A DNA stretch of 64,000 bases, from NCBI GenBank assembly GCA_016617855.1, contig JAECUM010001792.1, positions 1-64,000 of the forward strand, read 5' to 3'. Positions 49,401-61,080 of the stretch are shown here, in pieces. This stretch comes from Megalonaias nervosa. Taxonomy: Eukaryota; Mollusca; Bivalvia; Unionida; Unionidae. Numbering within the stretch: position 1 is the stretch's first letter; each line of letters starts with the position of its first letter. The translations under genes were made by a program, and so were the position numbers. The notes beneath the pieces are model-generated. The model searched no databases. It saw only the letters and a program-made list of their open reading frames with translations, and was not told the origin of the DNA.

Positions 49401-51130
49401 CATAATTTTCTGAATAACTGCAAAACTGTCACAATAAGACAACAACATAAGCATCATTTTCTGAATAACTGTAATAACTCAACTGTCTCTTGAGTATGAC
49501 TCCTATTCAAAGGGTTACAAGAGACTTTCAACTTTTTTCAAGAAGTAGCCATATTCTACAACTTTCAACAATCTTATGGAGAACTACTATGCACCAAAAT
49601 GTCAGAAATCTGATGACAACAACAACACGATCATGAATATGATCAGGAAAAGAGACTGAACAAATATCAGAAACCGGACAAAATTAATACAAATGGCTGA
49701 AATATGAGCCCCTATAAACCAATGTGATATCATGCACTTTCTGCTCTATTTGGAGAAAGAAGAAAGTGCACAAATCAGTGAAATTCAGGCAGAATCAGTT
49801 AAAATTTTTGTGGATCAGCAACAAAAAATAAAAATTTCAAGTCCCTATGGTACAAGCAAAACAAAAAATTAACATCAAGCTGGAACTTGAGCTAAATACG
49901 TTATCACTGTTAAAGAAATTAACAAAATTTCCAAACCCCACAGAATGAATCATGACCCTAGGTGATATGAGATGATACATGGATACTAAAGCTATATTCT
50001 TAATCTGAAGCGGTCTCCCTATACACAGTAATGTTCAGTAATGGACAGTAATGGGCCGTAATGGACAGTAATAGAGATGAAAATACTGTAATGTAAGAGA
50101 AATACCAGGAATAGAGTAAATTAATGGAACTAGTTTTATAAGATTTATATGTAAACCTGTTATATACTTATACTCTTACAATACTCCTTTTTCACAATCT
50201 TAATCTGAAGATGGGACAAAATGTTATTGACTTAAAATTAAAAGTAGCAAACTTTAACACTGAGGTTAATGTTGTGTGTGGACGGACATATTGACACACA
50301 CAAACATGAACACCTAAGTGATCGCTACGTCGAGCTTTAGTAAAGGCGGACTCGACAAAACCCAAATACTAATAATCGACACAAGAAACTTGCGGGCCAA
50401 CATCCTAATTTCATTTCTACCGATTAAATGGCATCCAGTTACTATATCCTATAAAACTGCTAGTACCCAAATAGCATATTCTGAAAGTTGCTGAAAATTT
50501 ACCGAAGCTCATGTTAACGACATCTTCTGTTACTCTATCTTTCTAAAGTCGTTATCGGTCAAATGATTGCTACAAAATCTAAATCAGCTCCTAAGTTAAT
50601 CTTTTCAGAAGCTTCTTCCCTGTTTAGTTTCTTTTCCTCTCCGCGATGATGAGAAGTATATATAAATCCAAAATTTAAAAAAAAAAATTTATCAATTTTA
50701 AATAGTTTGCGTAATTCCTCTTTTTATATAAATTTAAGACATTACCTTTTGATGCTTTTAAGGACCGACACCTGTTAATTTTATTACGCCGAAATCTCAA
50801 AGAAAGCGCCAACTGTCAGCCACAGAAAAGAACATAGACTGGTACATAAAATATCACTTCTAAAACAGCAAGAACTTGATACCGGCAGTCTACTGAGTGG
50901 TTAAGTACTGTTTAACCAATGATGTTAGAATACAAACTTGACAGACAAAATTTTATCTCAGTAAAGTTGTTTCACAGCTAAAAAGAACATCTTCAGTGAT
51001 ATGTTTTTTTAAATCGATTTTTTTCCTGGGAAGACGAAACACATAAAATTAAAGAAAATAAATTACAAAAGCTGACAGGCAGCTTTCAATTGGCAAAATA
51101 TAGTTTTCACAATGGCCCAATATATTCTAT
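46460..51130. other. Region without a recognised gene
   Basis: AT-rich. A 12-bp repeat (TAATGGACAG) lies at 50030-50070. The part 50280-50860 has noticeably more CpG than its surroundings and includes, on the minus strand, a donor-like CTTCG|GTAAAT at about 50500; it could hold the promoter or 5' exon of the minus-strand gene, but I have no direct evidence. Other open frames here are short and AT-driven. Confidence 0.5.
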
Positions 51131-51132
51131 TT

Positions 51133-51134
<2 letters not shown>

Positions 51135-51171
<37 letters not shown>

Positions 51172-51828
51172 GAATTTATTATCAGAGGGTGACTGACTTA
51201 GTTACAAATTAATGTGTTTACACATACACATACACATACACATACAAGTAAATGCAGAGTATATCAACTATTTACATGATTGCTACAGTCTGCAGAATGA
51301 AAATTAAAAAAAGAAAAACAGTAGGTGGGTGGTATAACTGGTATGTTAATATAGTGTTTTTTGAATGATTTCATCCATCTAATGCATCTATTGTGGAAGG
51401 AAGAGATACTTGGAACTGATTTAATATTATATATAGTGCTAATTCCAAACAACAGCACCTGAAAATTGAAAGCCGTTTTAGAATAGCTCCATTTTTGGCT
51501 TGGGTACTTTGAAATTATGGCCTTTAATGATCTTAGATCTCAGGTACAAGTAGGTTCTCTTTCCTGGAAAATGGTATTCATGTAAATAGTGGCAGATCTT
51601 GTAGCCACCTTCTGTGTCATTTTCTCAAGAATATTTTTTCATGCATTTGTAATACTTTGATTGGAAGCATTGCATTTTGTAACATTATTTATTTGCTGAT
51701 CAAGAATTATTTTACATGCCCTTTCCTGGAGTTTAAAAGTATTTCTCGTATTTGTAGCAGATGCATTTCCCCAAATAATATTGCAGTAGTCAACATGTGG
51801 TTGAATGTAACTTTTTGTAAATTTTGTA

Positions 51829-51860
<32 letters not shown>

Positions 51861-53150
51861 TAATAATGACTTAACAGCATTTAATATTTTAAAAAAGCTC
51901 TAAGTGAGCTTTACAACATAAAGATAGCAAATAGGGGCATTAGAACAGTTTGCATACAGACAACATAAAGCACATGAAAATGTCTCACAAACAGTATAAA
52001 TAAAACGAATTATTGCACAAAATAACAATATGAAACATATAAATTGGTTTACATAAAATAACTTAAAAACATAAAATGAGTTTCCAATACAGTTTCAATC
52101 AGAAAATAATGACAAATGGATGAATGTCAATTTTATTCTTGCTAATGGAAAAGATGTGTCTTGAGAGCACTCTTGAATGTGATGATCTCTTGGTGTCTGA
52201 GATCAAGAGGCAGTTTGTTCCAAGCAGCTGGGCCCTGATACTCTAATGGTCCATGAAGGCCTTGATTTTCTTTGGAACCCAGAAATAGGAATTTATTTTC
52301 TTCAAAACATAATTTGTATGATGAGACCCATGCAAGTTATTGTCCATAAATATTCCAAGAATTTTATCTAAACACTTCATTTTCTGATCAATATTATCAT
52401 AGAGAACATGTAGCATATTAGTTTGCAATCTTGTTCTTTTCTATCCTATAGTTATCATCAAGACTTTTCTTTTATTTGTATTGATGATCGTACCATTTTC
52501 CCTGCACCATATCTGAAGCTTGTTGAGAACACATTGAAAGTTTTTCTCAACTTCAGCTTGATTGCTTTGAGCCACAGACAAGGTAGTGTCATAAGCATAT
52601 ATATCAGTTTATGGGATTGCATCTGATATTTTTGGGGGCAGATCTTTTGTGAACAAAACAAATAACAAGGGCCCCAAGATTAAACCTTGTGGTGCTCCTC
52701 AATTTATCATTTTATTTTCAGAGAGGTGTCCATTTAAAATTATCTGCTGAGACCTGTTGCTCAAGTAGGATGTGAACCAGTTAAGAGTATCTTCACTACA
52801 TAGATAGGTTTGTAACTTTTCAAGAACAATTTCATGATCTACTAGGATGAAAACCTTTCGAAAATCAATCCTTATGGTAAGTTTCATGCATCTAAGGCTT
52901 TCAGCCTCCCATCAGTCATAGAGATAAGGGTAGTTTTACAAGAATGATCTTTACCAGAATAATGATTTTCATTAACGAGATTCTGATTGATGAGATATTT
53001 CATACAAGAACTGTGTACATGCTTTTCTAGTAATCTGAAAAGAGCAGGAAGAATTCGCATTGGTCTATACATAGTTGTTGTAATGTGTCGAACTTTGAAG
53101 AAGTACTGAATCTTCAAGTTGAATAAATTGTGCATTAACATTTTGTCATA
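51135..53150 (-). pseudogene. Non-LTR retrotransposon (LINE) reverse transcriptase relic
   Basis: In order on the minus strand: LLEKHVHSSCMKYLINQNLV and HSCKTTLISMTDGRLKALDA (about 53050-52885), then IDFRKVFILVDHEIVLEKL and FTSYLSNRSQQ, then GAPQGLILGPLLF (about 52690), then IYAYDTTLS at the catalytic YADD position, then KIKAFMDH (52243), FTKSYIQPHVDYCNIIWGN (51830-51770) and finally SVPSISSFHNRCIRWMKSF (about 51370). This is the order of CR1/Jockey-type reverse transcriptases. There are several stops and frameshifts and the catalytic YADD is changed to YAYD, so it is dead. A (TTA)n tail at 51139-51170 marks the 3' end. Confidence 0.78.
51835..52255 (-). mobile_element. 5'-truncated LINE 3' end inserted in the LINE relic
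   Basis: Between KIKAFMDH and FTKSYIQPH, which should be nearly adjacent in a LINE, lie about 400 bp. They start with a different LINE C-terminus (GPAAWNKLPLDLRHQEI, then ALKTHLF and a stop at about 52140) and end in an (ATT)n tail at 51835-51868. This is the pattern of a later, 5'-truncated LINE insertion in the same orientation. A target duplication is not obvious. Confidence 0.6.
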
Positions 53151-55792
53151 GTCAAGCCAGAAAAGTCTTTGAGAAAGGTCACTTTGATATTTCCCTTATT
53201 TCATCTCTGAAACATAAAAGGACCTACATTTAAGGTTCAGTAGAATTGACCCAGCCATTGTAACGGTATCTTGGCAGAGAGTACATTAAAATTACTGACT
53301 ATATCTGTTTGTAAAGGACCGCATGTCAAATAATTGATCTTCAAAAGAAAGTTGATCACATCATATTCTAGGCTGTCAAAATCTGATGAAAGACATGATT
53401 ATTTTGGGGAAAATTTAGGAACATTTGCTTTCGATTGGTCAGTTAAAATTTAGGCGTACACTTTGGAAGTTATGGAAGTTTAAATTTACCGACCTTAGTC
53501 AAAATTCTTGAGTCAGAAATCTTGCTTGAGAGAAGACAGGTTGACTCCGTGGGAAACCTAAAAGAATAGTGTTTTCCCTCATTAACAAGTAAAGAGGCCA
53601 GATAGCTGTCTTGAAAGGAAAAGACAGGTTATAGTGCTAGGACACACGATTGTGTGGAAAAGAAACAGCATTAAGGTACACAATTTTAATTTCCATGCAA
53701 TTTTCTATTTTATTTGTTTGGTTTTATGCATATGTGTTTGATATGCTTATGATCTATGCTATGTATTGTTTATTCAATTTCATAGAAACATGTTGATATG
53801 CTAGAGTTGTACGCAATTTATTTCTTTAATTTTACAGTTATTAGTTCATTGATAGAATTGACGGATTGCATGTAATCCAAATATTCAAATGTGTAGTATT
53901 TCATAGGGATTTATGATGTAATCCAAATATTCAAATGTGTAGTATTTCATGGGGATTTATGAATTAATCCAAATATTCAAATGTGTAGTATTTCATATGG
54001 TTATATGAAGTAATTTCCTTTGCCTGTAGGATGATACTGCTTATCGTGAGATAATGATGATTGCATATTTATATATGATTTTGTAATGCTTAAATGATCT
54101 TTCAGGTTATTAGTTATTGTATGCTAGAATTTAGTGAATTTTATGCAATAGTAATCGAGCATTTATCTTATTGAGTGGAACTGATTAGTTAGAGTAAGAA
54201 GTTGTATAGTAACGTTTGCTGATATATATGTGTAAGGGTGCAAATTTCTGTCGATCTATGAAGAACACATTAAGTTGGACAGGTGAACGATTGGTTAGAT
54301 TTATGGGGACTGACGCGTGTTTAAATCGCCGTAATGCACTGATTGGCAAATGTCACTGTCATGGAAGCTGTGGTTCTTAATTAAGCCTTCGTTTATTTAA
54401 CTGAAAAGGATAGGGATTAACTTCCGATCTGTATCGGAATTGTCAGATTTGAAAGTTCCCAGCGATCAGTATTTGGTAATCTGAGGTTGTCAGGCGGACT
54501 ACATTTTTTAGTGCCTTAACTATAATTCGGATTGGTTACACTGAATAAGGGGGCATGATTCCACATGAAAAACTCAGTTTTAAATGTGCCTATCGCAACA
54601 CTTTTAATCAGTCGACACCATTTTCTGCAAGAGAAAAACAAAGGTAGAGGACTCCGGGTCGAATTTAGAAGAAATTCACTCGTAATTAGGATCCAAGGGA
54701 TTGGATGTCTGAAAATCTACGAACTCAATTCTAGCGGTAAAAGCTTGAAGACACAAGGTATTTTGCATCAGTCTCACGTAATTTCTTGACAGCCATATGA
54801 TGATTTGTTTGATTTATTTGCTTATATTTGCATGATTTATTTGGTTAGATTGGTAGATCAATTTTCTTGATATGAATACAACTGTGCAAGTTCATCTATA
54901 TGAATCCGTACACTGATATTCTTTATATAAGTTTGATGAATCGTTTGAACGTATAGTCTCATTTGTTATAGGTAAATATGTATCTAGAATTTCATACCTT
55001 ACTTTAGTTGATATGAGTTTGGAGAATCCGTGTAAGTTCTCCAAGTTAGATAATGTCACATATGATAAAGACTTGAGTGCATATTGACTGAAATTAACGT
55101 TGTTAAACCATGTGAAATTAATGTTGTTAAACCATGTAGTGAGGTTTCATATATGCTAGAGACTTGAATGTGTGTATTCGCTCTAAATGCCGTAGTTGAG
55201 TCATGTAAGGAATTTCATTCATTCATTTGTGTAATTAAGTCGGGACTGGAACTGATGTCTTGAGGTGTTGTTACTGTAAGCCAGTTGGAATACCCGTTAG
55301 GGAGTACATTAATCTTAGGAAACTAGGTTTGTTTATGGTCTGCCATGTTTAGATAGACCAGATGGCCGTTGGTATCTGTTTGAATTCCAACAGAACTTAT
55401 CTGACATTAACGAGAGGAGAAAGTAATGATCTCTTCCCAGTAGGGTACCTAACAGAATACTCAGGTTGCCACTTTGTTTACTTTTGCAAGGTGAGATAGC
55501 TCTACATGACGTATCACGTACTTACAAAACCAAAGTGACCACACAAAGTTGAAGGCCGAAAGAGGCGGGACACCTGAGAATTTGGGAAAAGGGAAAAGTG
55601 GAAAGGACCCAGACTTACAGGCACAACGAAGTCAAAAGAACAGTCGCAGCGAATTTGAACTGAACCAGAACCATCAGGTTATGAATCTGTACAAGGCAGT
55701 GATTTCGATCATTCACTCGGTTCGATGATGAATTAATTCTATCGCTTAACAGACCGGCTATTTATATAAGCATATTTGTATTGGAAATTCGT
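53151..55792. other. Spacer between LINE relic and LTR element
   Basis: Contains three tandem units of 51 bp (TAATCCAAATATTCAAATGTG, then TAGTATTTCAT) at 53872-54005. The last 300 bp before the LTR are more GC-rich and end with a TATATAAG at about 55763. No protein-coding region recognised. Confidence 0.55.
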
Positions 55793-56086
55793 TGAATAAC
55801 TTAAATCAAAAGTGTATCTTTCTAATGTAATGCATTATCACAATTGTTTATGAATTTTATTGTTTATGAATTGTTGATTAAATTTTATGATTTGTACATG
55901 TACGGGGGCTCGTGTCATTCTGTTTTATATATCTGCTCAGATCTTTATCTATTCCATATATAAGTTTCACACTTTATATTGATATTTACTCGTTCCGGGC
56001 AAATTACACCGTCGGCGATCACCCTCTAGATAACGATAACCAAAACCATACAACCCACCCCAACAAAGCTAGGGGAGTTTGCAACA
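55793..56086 (+). repeat. 5' LTR, 294 bp
   Basis: Starts TGAATAACTTAAATC and ends GTTTGCAACA, so TG...CA. It contains a TATA-like CATATATAAG at about 55957, suitable as its promoter. It matches 61081-61374 throughout with the same length. Confidence 0.93.
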
Positions 56087-56089
56087 AAG

Positions 56090-56113
56090 TGGATGCTCGT
56101 CCGGGATCTGAAC
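56090..56113 (+). promoter_or_regulatory. Primer binding site, tRNA-Pro-like
   Basis: TGGATGCTCGTCCGGGATC starts four bases after the LTR. Compared with the complement of animal tRNA-Pro 3' ends as I recall it (TGGGGGCTCGTCCGGGAT, then TTGAAC), it differs at about three of 24 positions. This places the minus-strand primer and confirms the LTR end. Confidence 0.65.
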
Positions 56114-56631
56114 ATTTTACTCGAGTAAAAAGTCTGAGAAATATAGAACAGAAAAGTGATAATTGCAATGGTACTTTTTAAGAAATAGCGATCAGAGTGA
56201 ATCGAATCATTGTCTGATTATTTTTTGAATATATTCTGTGCATGCAATTTTCTTGCCATTTTTTTCATGTTGTCATGAAAATATTGTAAGAGATTGATGC
56301 AATTTTCCTTGATGTGCGGGTCGTATTCGAAATTTGTGTAGTGAAAGGAACAAAATTACCTTTGTATTCTTTTGGGAGAAGAGATATTCAGGCCAACCCC
56401 ACGGTAATAAATTACGCCTTGTTTAGTGTGGGAACGTTACACTAATTTGGGGAGGCATCCCAGCTGTGTACTGCCGTTTATTGATTGTTGGTGCAAGGAT
56501 AGTCTGGTTCATTTGAATAGGGCCATACTAGAGGTAAGGTAAATACGTGTGGATCTATCTCGTAGTAGGGCAGTAAAACTTGGGTGTTGGTAAAGAACTT
56601 AATTTTTGTGTCATCGTACAAGTAGACGAGG

Positions 56632-58122
56632 ATGGCGACAGACAGACAGTTGATTAGGGAATTCAAGTCGATCGGTCGGGACGAACTTGGATACGAAGGG
56701 GCCCAGTTAGCTGAATTTGTTGAGCGGAGTGTTAGAGAACATAAGCAACAACTAGCAGAGGAAAGAGAGAAAGACAGACAATCACAAGCAGCTGAACGGG
56801 AGAAAGACAGACTAGCAGCTGAACGTGAGAAAGACAGACAAGCACAAGCAGCTGAGCTCGAACGAGAGAAAGGCGTACGAGAGCTCGAACTAACCAGATT
56901 GCAGGCCGAAGAAAAAGCTAGAGAACGCGAACATATATTAGCCATGGAGAAGCTGAGGATCCAAGCAGAGTCCAGAAGGGGTGAAGACCTTAACGAACGT
57001 TCAGGACACACGAATGGGCGATCTGAAGACAGACGACCAATACAGATCACCATGCCCATGTTCAACGACAAGGACGAAATCATTGACAACTTTTTGTCAC
57101 AGTTCGAAAAGTTGGTATTGGTTCATCAGCTACCCAAAGACCAGTGGGTTATCAATGTTTCTGCATTCTTACAGGGAGCCGCGAAAGACATCTACCATAA
57201 TGTGACGCCGAACGAGGTAGATGACTACGACGCTTTGAAGAAAGCGCTACTACGGCACTATCAGCTGTCGGCGGAAACGTTTCGGAAACTCTTTAGAGAA
57301 TCGTCGAAAAGAGCTACAGAAACACATGCGCAATTCCATAACCGCGTACGCGTAATTTTTGATAAATGGATGAAAATGGCTGGTACCGCGCAAACGTATG
57401 AAGGCATACGCGAGGAAATTTTGAAGGAGCACGTCTTAAGTACCTACCGGAAAGATTTAATAGTGTTCTTAAAGGAGCGTGAATTCTCAACCTTGGATGA
57501 TATAAGCGTGATGGCCGAGCGCTATGAGAGCGCGCACTCGCGTCCGACCACCTGGGGTGGCAGGGACCGACCTGGCATCAGTGAGCATAGAAAGACCACT
57601 GAGGTGGTACCCCAAATACGGAATGGACAGAATGGTGGGAGGCCAGGGGCCGGAAATCCCAGCCGAGAACATTTCCGTGGGTCGGGGAAGACTCACGGGG
57701 TAGAGAAGGATAATACAGGGAGGAAAGGTGAGCCGGTGTGTTACGGCTGCAACAGACCAGGCCATGTCGTTAAGGATTGTAGGAAGCATCGTCCGACAAC
57801 GATTAATTCGGTAACTACGAATACTGTTAAGGAACAGGAACCAGTGGAGTTGACCAACACAGCGGTAGCTACGGTAAATGGTGAGAGGGCAACTGTACTG
57901 TTTGATACTGGCTGTAGTTATCCAGTCTTTGTAGAGAGTAGGTATGTCAAGCCTAGAGATTATACAGGCGAGACGGTTTTAGTCCAGTTTGCTAACCGGA
58001 CGAAAGATTCGCTCCCGGTTGTTAACATAGACCTTGATTCGCCGTATACAAAGGGGCAAATTCAACCAGCATGTTTGTCGGGACTGTCTCATGACGTAAT
58101 AGTAGGGTGTAGGTATGTGTAG
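56632..58122 (+). CDS. Gag and aspartic protease of the Gmr1-like element
   Basis: 496 codons from MATDRQLIREF. Residues about 35-115 form a charged coiled coil with repeated EREKDRQ. Residues about 150-300 are a retrotransposon capsid region (FLSQFEKLVLVHQLP to VMAERYESAH). Emerson and Thomas traced the vertebrate SCAN domain to Gmr1-like capsids, and this region has that helical look. A CCHC knuckle CYGCNRPGHVVKDC sits at 370-383. The protease follows at about 415-496 with active-site DTG (VLFDTGC, 424-427) and a DVIVGCRY end motif. The frame ends in TAG just after the protease. Whether that stop is the natural border or a mutation is not clear, since the frame continues as ordinary linker sequence afterwards. 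Start chosen as the first ATG with good context; an upstream ATG is not in frame. Confidence 0.9.
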   Translation: MATDRQLIREFKSIGRDELGYEGAQLAEFVERSVREHKQQLAEEREKDRQSQAAEREKDRLAAEREKDRQAQAAELEREKGVRELELTRLQAEEKAREREHILAMEKLRIQAESRRGEDLNERSGHTNGRSEDRRPIQITMPMFNDKDEIIDNFLSQFEKLVLVHQLPKDQWVINVSAFLQGAAKDIYHNVTPNEVDDYDALKKALLRHYQLSAETFRKLFRESSKRATETHAQFHNRVRVIFDKWMKMAGTAQTYEGIREEILKEHVLSTYRKDLIVFLKEREFSTLDDISVMAERYESAHSRPTTWGGRDRPGISEHRKTTEVVPQIRNGQNGGRPGAGNPSREHFRGSGKTHGVEKDNTGRKGEPVCYGCNRPGHVVKDCRKHRPTTINSVTTNTVKEQEPVELTNTAVATVNGERATVLFDTGCSYPVFVESRYVKPRDYTGETVLVQFANRTKDSLPVVNIDLDSPYTKGQIQPACLSGLSHDVIVGCRYV

Positions 58123-59182
58123 TCACAGCCTAACCCTATGACGTGTACACCTGTACACGTAAGGTCCGTTGAGACGAGGGCAATGAAGCGAAGGTCAAGG
58201 TCAAAGCCGCTAAGACCCATGACTTCGCCCATAGACAATTTGCTACCTGGTGAGTTGAGTTAACTTCAAGAGGAAGATTTGTCTCTCAACAAGGTACGCA
58301 GGTACACAAAAGATGGGTCCATATGGAAATTGCCAGATGGCGAGGTAAAGTTCGCGACAAAACGAGGTATTTTGTATCGGTACGCTAGGAAAGGGCCCGA
58401 TACGTTTAAACAAGTTGTTGTGCCTATAGCGAAACGAGCAGAAGTGCTTAGGCTGGTACATGAGGGTCTACTTGGAAGCCACATGAGCGTGGCCAAGACC
58501 AGAGAGAGGTTAGTGGGGGAATTCTACTGGCCAGGTGTATACGGGGATGTTCGGAGGTTCTGTTTGTCGTGTGACAAGTGTCAGTGGGTTGCACCCAAGA
58601 CCTCCCATCGCCCAGTGCCACTAGGAACCACCCCACTGATTGACGAACCTTTCTCGAGGATGGCGATGGACCTAGTAGGTCCGATAAAGCCAGCGGCAGA
58701 AAGCAGTAATGGTTATATACTAACGATAGTAGATTACGCCACCCGGTACCCGGAGGCCGTGGCCTTGAAAACCATTGACTCAGTCACAGTGACTGAGGTC
58801 TTGTTAGGAGTTTGGTCGAGAGTTGGTGCCCCTGACGAGATACTGACTAACCAGGGGATGCAGTTTGTGAGCCAGGTGATGGAAGAGGTAAATAGGTTAC
58901 TATCCATTAGACACCTGACGACTACCCCCGTATCACCCGCAGTGCAATGGTTTTGTGGAGCGTTTCAATGGAACTTTGAAACAGGCTCTGAAGAAGCTCT
59001 GTGAAGGTCGACCCAGGGATTGGGATAGATACTTTCCCGCGATACTTTCTGCGTATCGAGAAGTGCCACAGGCTAGTTTGGGTTTTTCACCTTTTGAGTT
59101 AGTCTATGGGAGGACAGTTAGGGGACCCATGGCTATATTAAAACAGATATGGATGAATGAGCAAGCATCCAAGGAAGTGTGA
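58123..59182 (+). pseudogene. Integrase of the Gmr1-like element, broken
   Basis: After a linker (VETRAMKRRS) and an in-frame TAA, the frame continues through the zinc-binding HHCC domain (LVHEGLLGSH, then CLSCDKC) and the catalytic core (MAMDLVGPIKP, ILTIVDYATRYPEAV). At the second catalytic position the sequence is LTNQGMQF, where family members have D in a TDxG motif, so the residue is Asn here. Close to 58940 the frame shifts by one; in the new frame VERFNGTLKQALKKL carries the third acidic residue, followed by QASLGFSPFELVYGR. A TGA ends this piece at 59180-59182. The integrase would be inactive. Its place before the reverse transcriptase is the key diagnostic of the element. Confidence 0.88.
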
Positions 59183-61036
59183 ACAACATACCAATATGTC
59201 GTTCATCTACACAACAAGCTAAAAGAGGTTTTTAAATTGGCTCAGGGGAATCTCTGCGACGCAAGGGGACGTCAAGCCAAATTTTACAATAAAAAGACAA
59301 AGGAACGTCACTTCGAGGTGGGCGACAAGGTGTTGTTGTTGCTGCCGTTGGAGCACAACAAATTTCAAGTCTCATGGAGGGGACCATTCGTGGTAACGGA
59401 GAAAAAGGGTGGGCAGAACTATCGTATCCTGGTAGGAGACAAGGAGAAGCTGTACCATGTATATCTCCTGAAACGTTACTATGAAAGAGAAACACCCACA
59501 GAGTTCATGGTTGCTACAGTTGTAACTGAAGAACCCGACGACAACAGAGGAGAGGCGGAAGTACTCCCTAGTTGTCCTTTGACGACGGAAGAAACTTACG
59601 TCGATGTTGTCCTTGACGGAACGTTAACGTCAGAGCAACGTAAGGAAGTGGAGTCGTTACTCCAAGACTACGCAAGCGTCTTGATCGAACGACCTGGCAA
59701 GATGGAGTTGGAGGAGTTCACACTAAAGCTACTGGATGAGAAGCCGGTGAAGTTGAAACCATACCCGTTACCCTATGCAAAATTGGAAACTGTCCGAAAC
59801 GAAATACAAGCTATGATAGACTTGGGAGTTATAGAACCAGCTGAGTCGGCATATAGCTCTCCTGTTGTGTTGGTGCAGAAGAAAGACAGTACACACATAT
59901 CTTGTGTCGATTACAAGAAGTTAAACAGGATCACGGAATTCCAGGTAGAACTGTTACCTGATCCTGAGTCCATATTTGCCGGGGTGACCAAAGCGAAATA
60001 CTTTTCGAAGATCGATTTGTCTAAGGGGTACTGGCAAATTCCAGTTCGGAAGGAAGATAGAGCAAAACTTGCCTTCGCAACTCCAGATGGGACCTACCAG
60101 TGGGTGGTCATGCCATTCGGGGTGCAGACCACGCCAGGTGTCTTTACCCGCATGATGCGAAAATTACTGGATCCATTAAGGGGGACTGGAGTCTCAAACT
60201 TCATGGACGATTTATTTTTAGTGACAGCGACTTGGGACGATCATATCATCTTACTGAAAAACGTTTTAGAGCGACTTCGACAAACGGGACTGACCGCACA
60301 ACCATCTAAGTGCCATATAGGGTTTAGAAAATTAACCTACCTTGGTCATACCCTCAGCGAAGACACGTTAACACCAGATAGTTCAAAGGTTGCCCAACTT
60401 ACAAACGCAGCACGACCGACCACTAAGACGGAAGTTCGATCTTTCTTGGGACTAGCAGGGTATTATCGTCGCTATGTTGCTAACTTCAGCGCCATTGCAA
60501 GCTCATTGACTGACTTAACTCGGAAAAAGGCTCTGACGAAAGTTATATGGACAGACGCATGTGAACGAGCATTTGAGACATTAAAGGACAGACTGACGTC
60601 AGACGCAGTAGTGAAATTGCCTGATGTGACACGAGATTTTGTCTTACGTACTGATGCTTGTGATAGAGGTTTAGGGGCAGTACTATTACAAGAGCATGAC
60701 GGAAATTTATTCCCAGTTGCCTACAGTAGCAGGAAATTGTTAACCGCAGAATGCAATTATTCAGTCTCTGAGAAAGAATGCTTGGCAATTGTCTTTGGGA
60801 TAACTAAATTCCAATGTTACCTGTATGGACAAAAATTTATTTTAGAAACTGACCACCATCCACTCGCATATCTAGCTCAAGCTAAGTTGACCAATGGACG
60901 ATTAATGAGATGGTCATTATTTCTACAACAGTACCAAGTCCAGGTACGGTATATTAAAGGCAAGGAGAATGTAGGGGCTAACTGCTTAAGTAGACTAGGG
61001 ACGTCTGAGGTGAAGGGTTCACCTGAGGACGTGTAA
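59183..61036 (+). CDS. Integrase C-terminus, reverse transcriptase and RNase H of the Gmr1-like element
   Basis: The frame is the same as the integrase end before the TGA at 59180. It opens with a GPY/F-type integrase C-terminal domain (HFEVGDKVLLLLP, SWRGPFVV). Reverse transcriptase follows: PYPLPYAKLETVRNEI, SPVVLVQKKDST, CVDYKKLNRI, YFSKIDLSKGYWQIP, MPFGVQTTPGVF and the catalytic FMDD (60200-60211). FLGLAGYYRRYV and RNase H (LRTDACDRGLGAVL, SEKECLAIVFGI, ETDHHPLAYL) come next and look intact. It stops at 61034-61036. The 599 codons from the first ATG (59237) have no stop. The end of pol lies 44 bp before the 3' LTR. Confidence 0.92.
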   Translation, partial: TTYQYVVHLHNKLKEVFKLAQGNLCDARGRQAKFYNKKTKERHFEVGDKVLLLLPLEHNKFQVSWRGPFVVTEKKGGQNYRILVGDKEKLYHVYLLKRYYERETPTEFMVATVVTEEPDDNRGEAEVLPSCPLTTEETYVDVVLDGTLTSEQRKEVESLLQDYASVLIERPGKMELEEFTLKLLDEKPVKLKPYPLPYAKLETVRNEIQAMIDLGVIEPAESAYSSPVVLVQKKDSTHISCVDYKKLNRITEFQVELLPDPESIFAGVTKAKYFSKIDLSKGYWQIPVRKEDRAKLAFATPDGTYQWVVMPFGVQTTPGVFTRMMRKLLDPLRGTGVSNFMDDLFLVTATWDDHIILLKNVLERLRQTGLTAQPSKCHIGFRKLTYLGHTLSEDTLTPDSSKVAQLTNAARPTTKTEVRSFLGLAGYYRRYVANFSAIASSLTDLTRKKALTKVIWTDACERAFETLKDRLTSDAVVKLPDVTRDFVLRTDACDRGLGAVLLQEHDGNLFPVAYSSRKLLTAECNYSVSEKECLAIVFGITKFQCYLYGQKFILETDHHPLAYLAQAKLTNGRLMRWSLFLQQYQVQVRYIKGKENVGANCLSRLGTSEVKGSPEDV

Positions 61037-61064
61037 GTATATCAGATTAGATCTCCAAAAATTT

Positions 61065-61080
61065 GGAGAGTAAAAATCCC
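61065..61080 (+). promoter_or_regulatory. Possible polypurine tract
   Basis: GGAGAGTAAAAA at 61065-61076 lies just before the 3' LTR, separated from its TG by TCCC. It is a weak match to a polypurine tract, which normally abuts the LTR. Confidence 0.35.

Noticed and set aside
50280..50860. First exon and promoter of the winged-helix gene
   Set aside because: CpG is higher and a donor-like GTAAAT exists on the minus strand, but nothing ties it to exon 1 over 22 kb away, so it is only mentioned as a possibility.
55740..55775. TATATAAG upstream of the 5' LTR as evidence that the LTR is longer
   Set aside because: The 3' LTR does not contain this sequence and both LTRs are exactly 294 bp with TG...CA ends and their own TATA-like motif.
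56478..57089. 203-codon minus-strand Ser-rich frame
   Set aside because: Antisense shadow of the charged coiled-coil region of gag.
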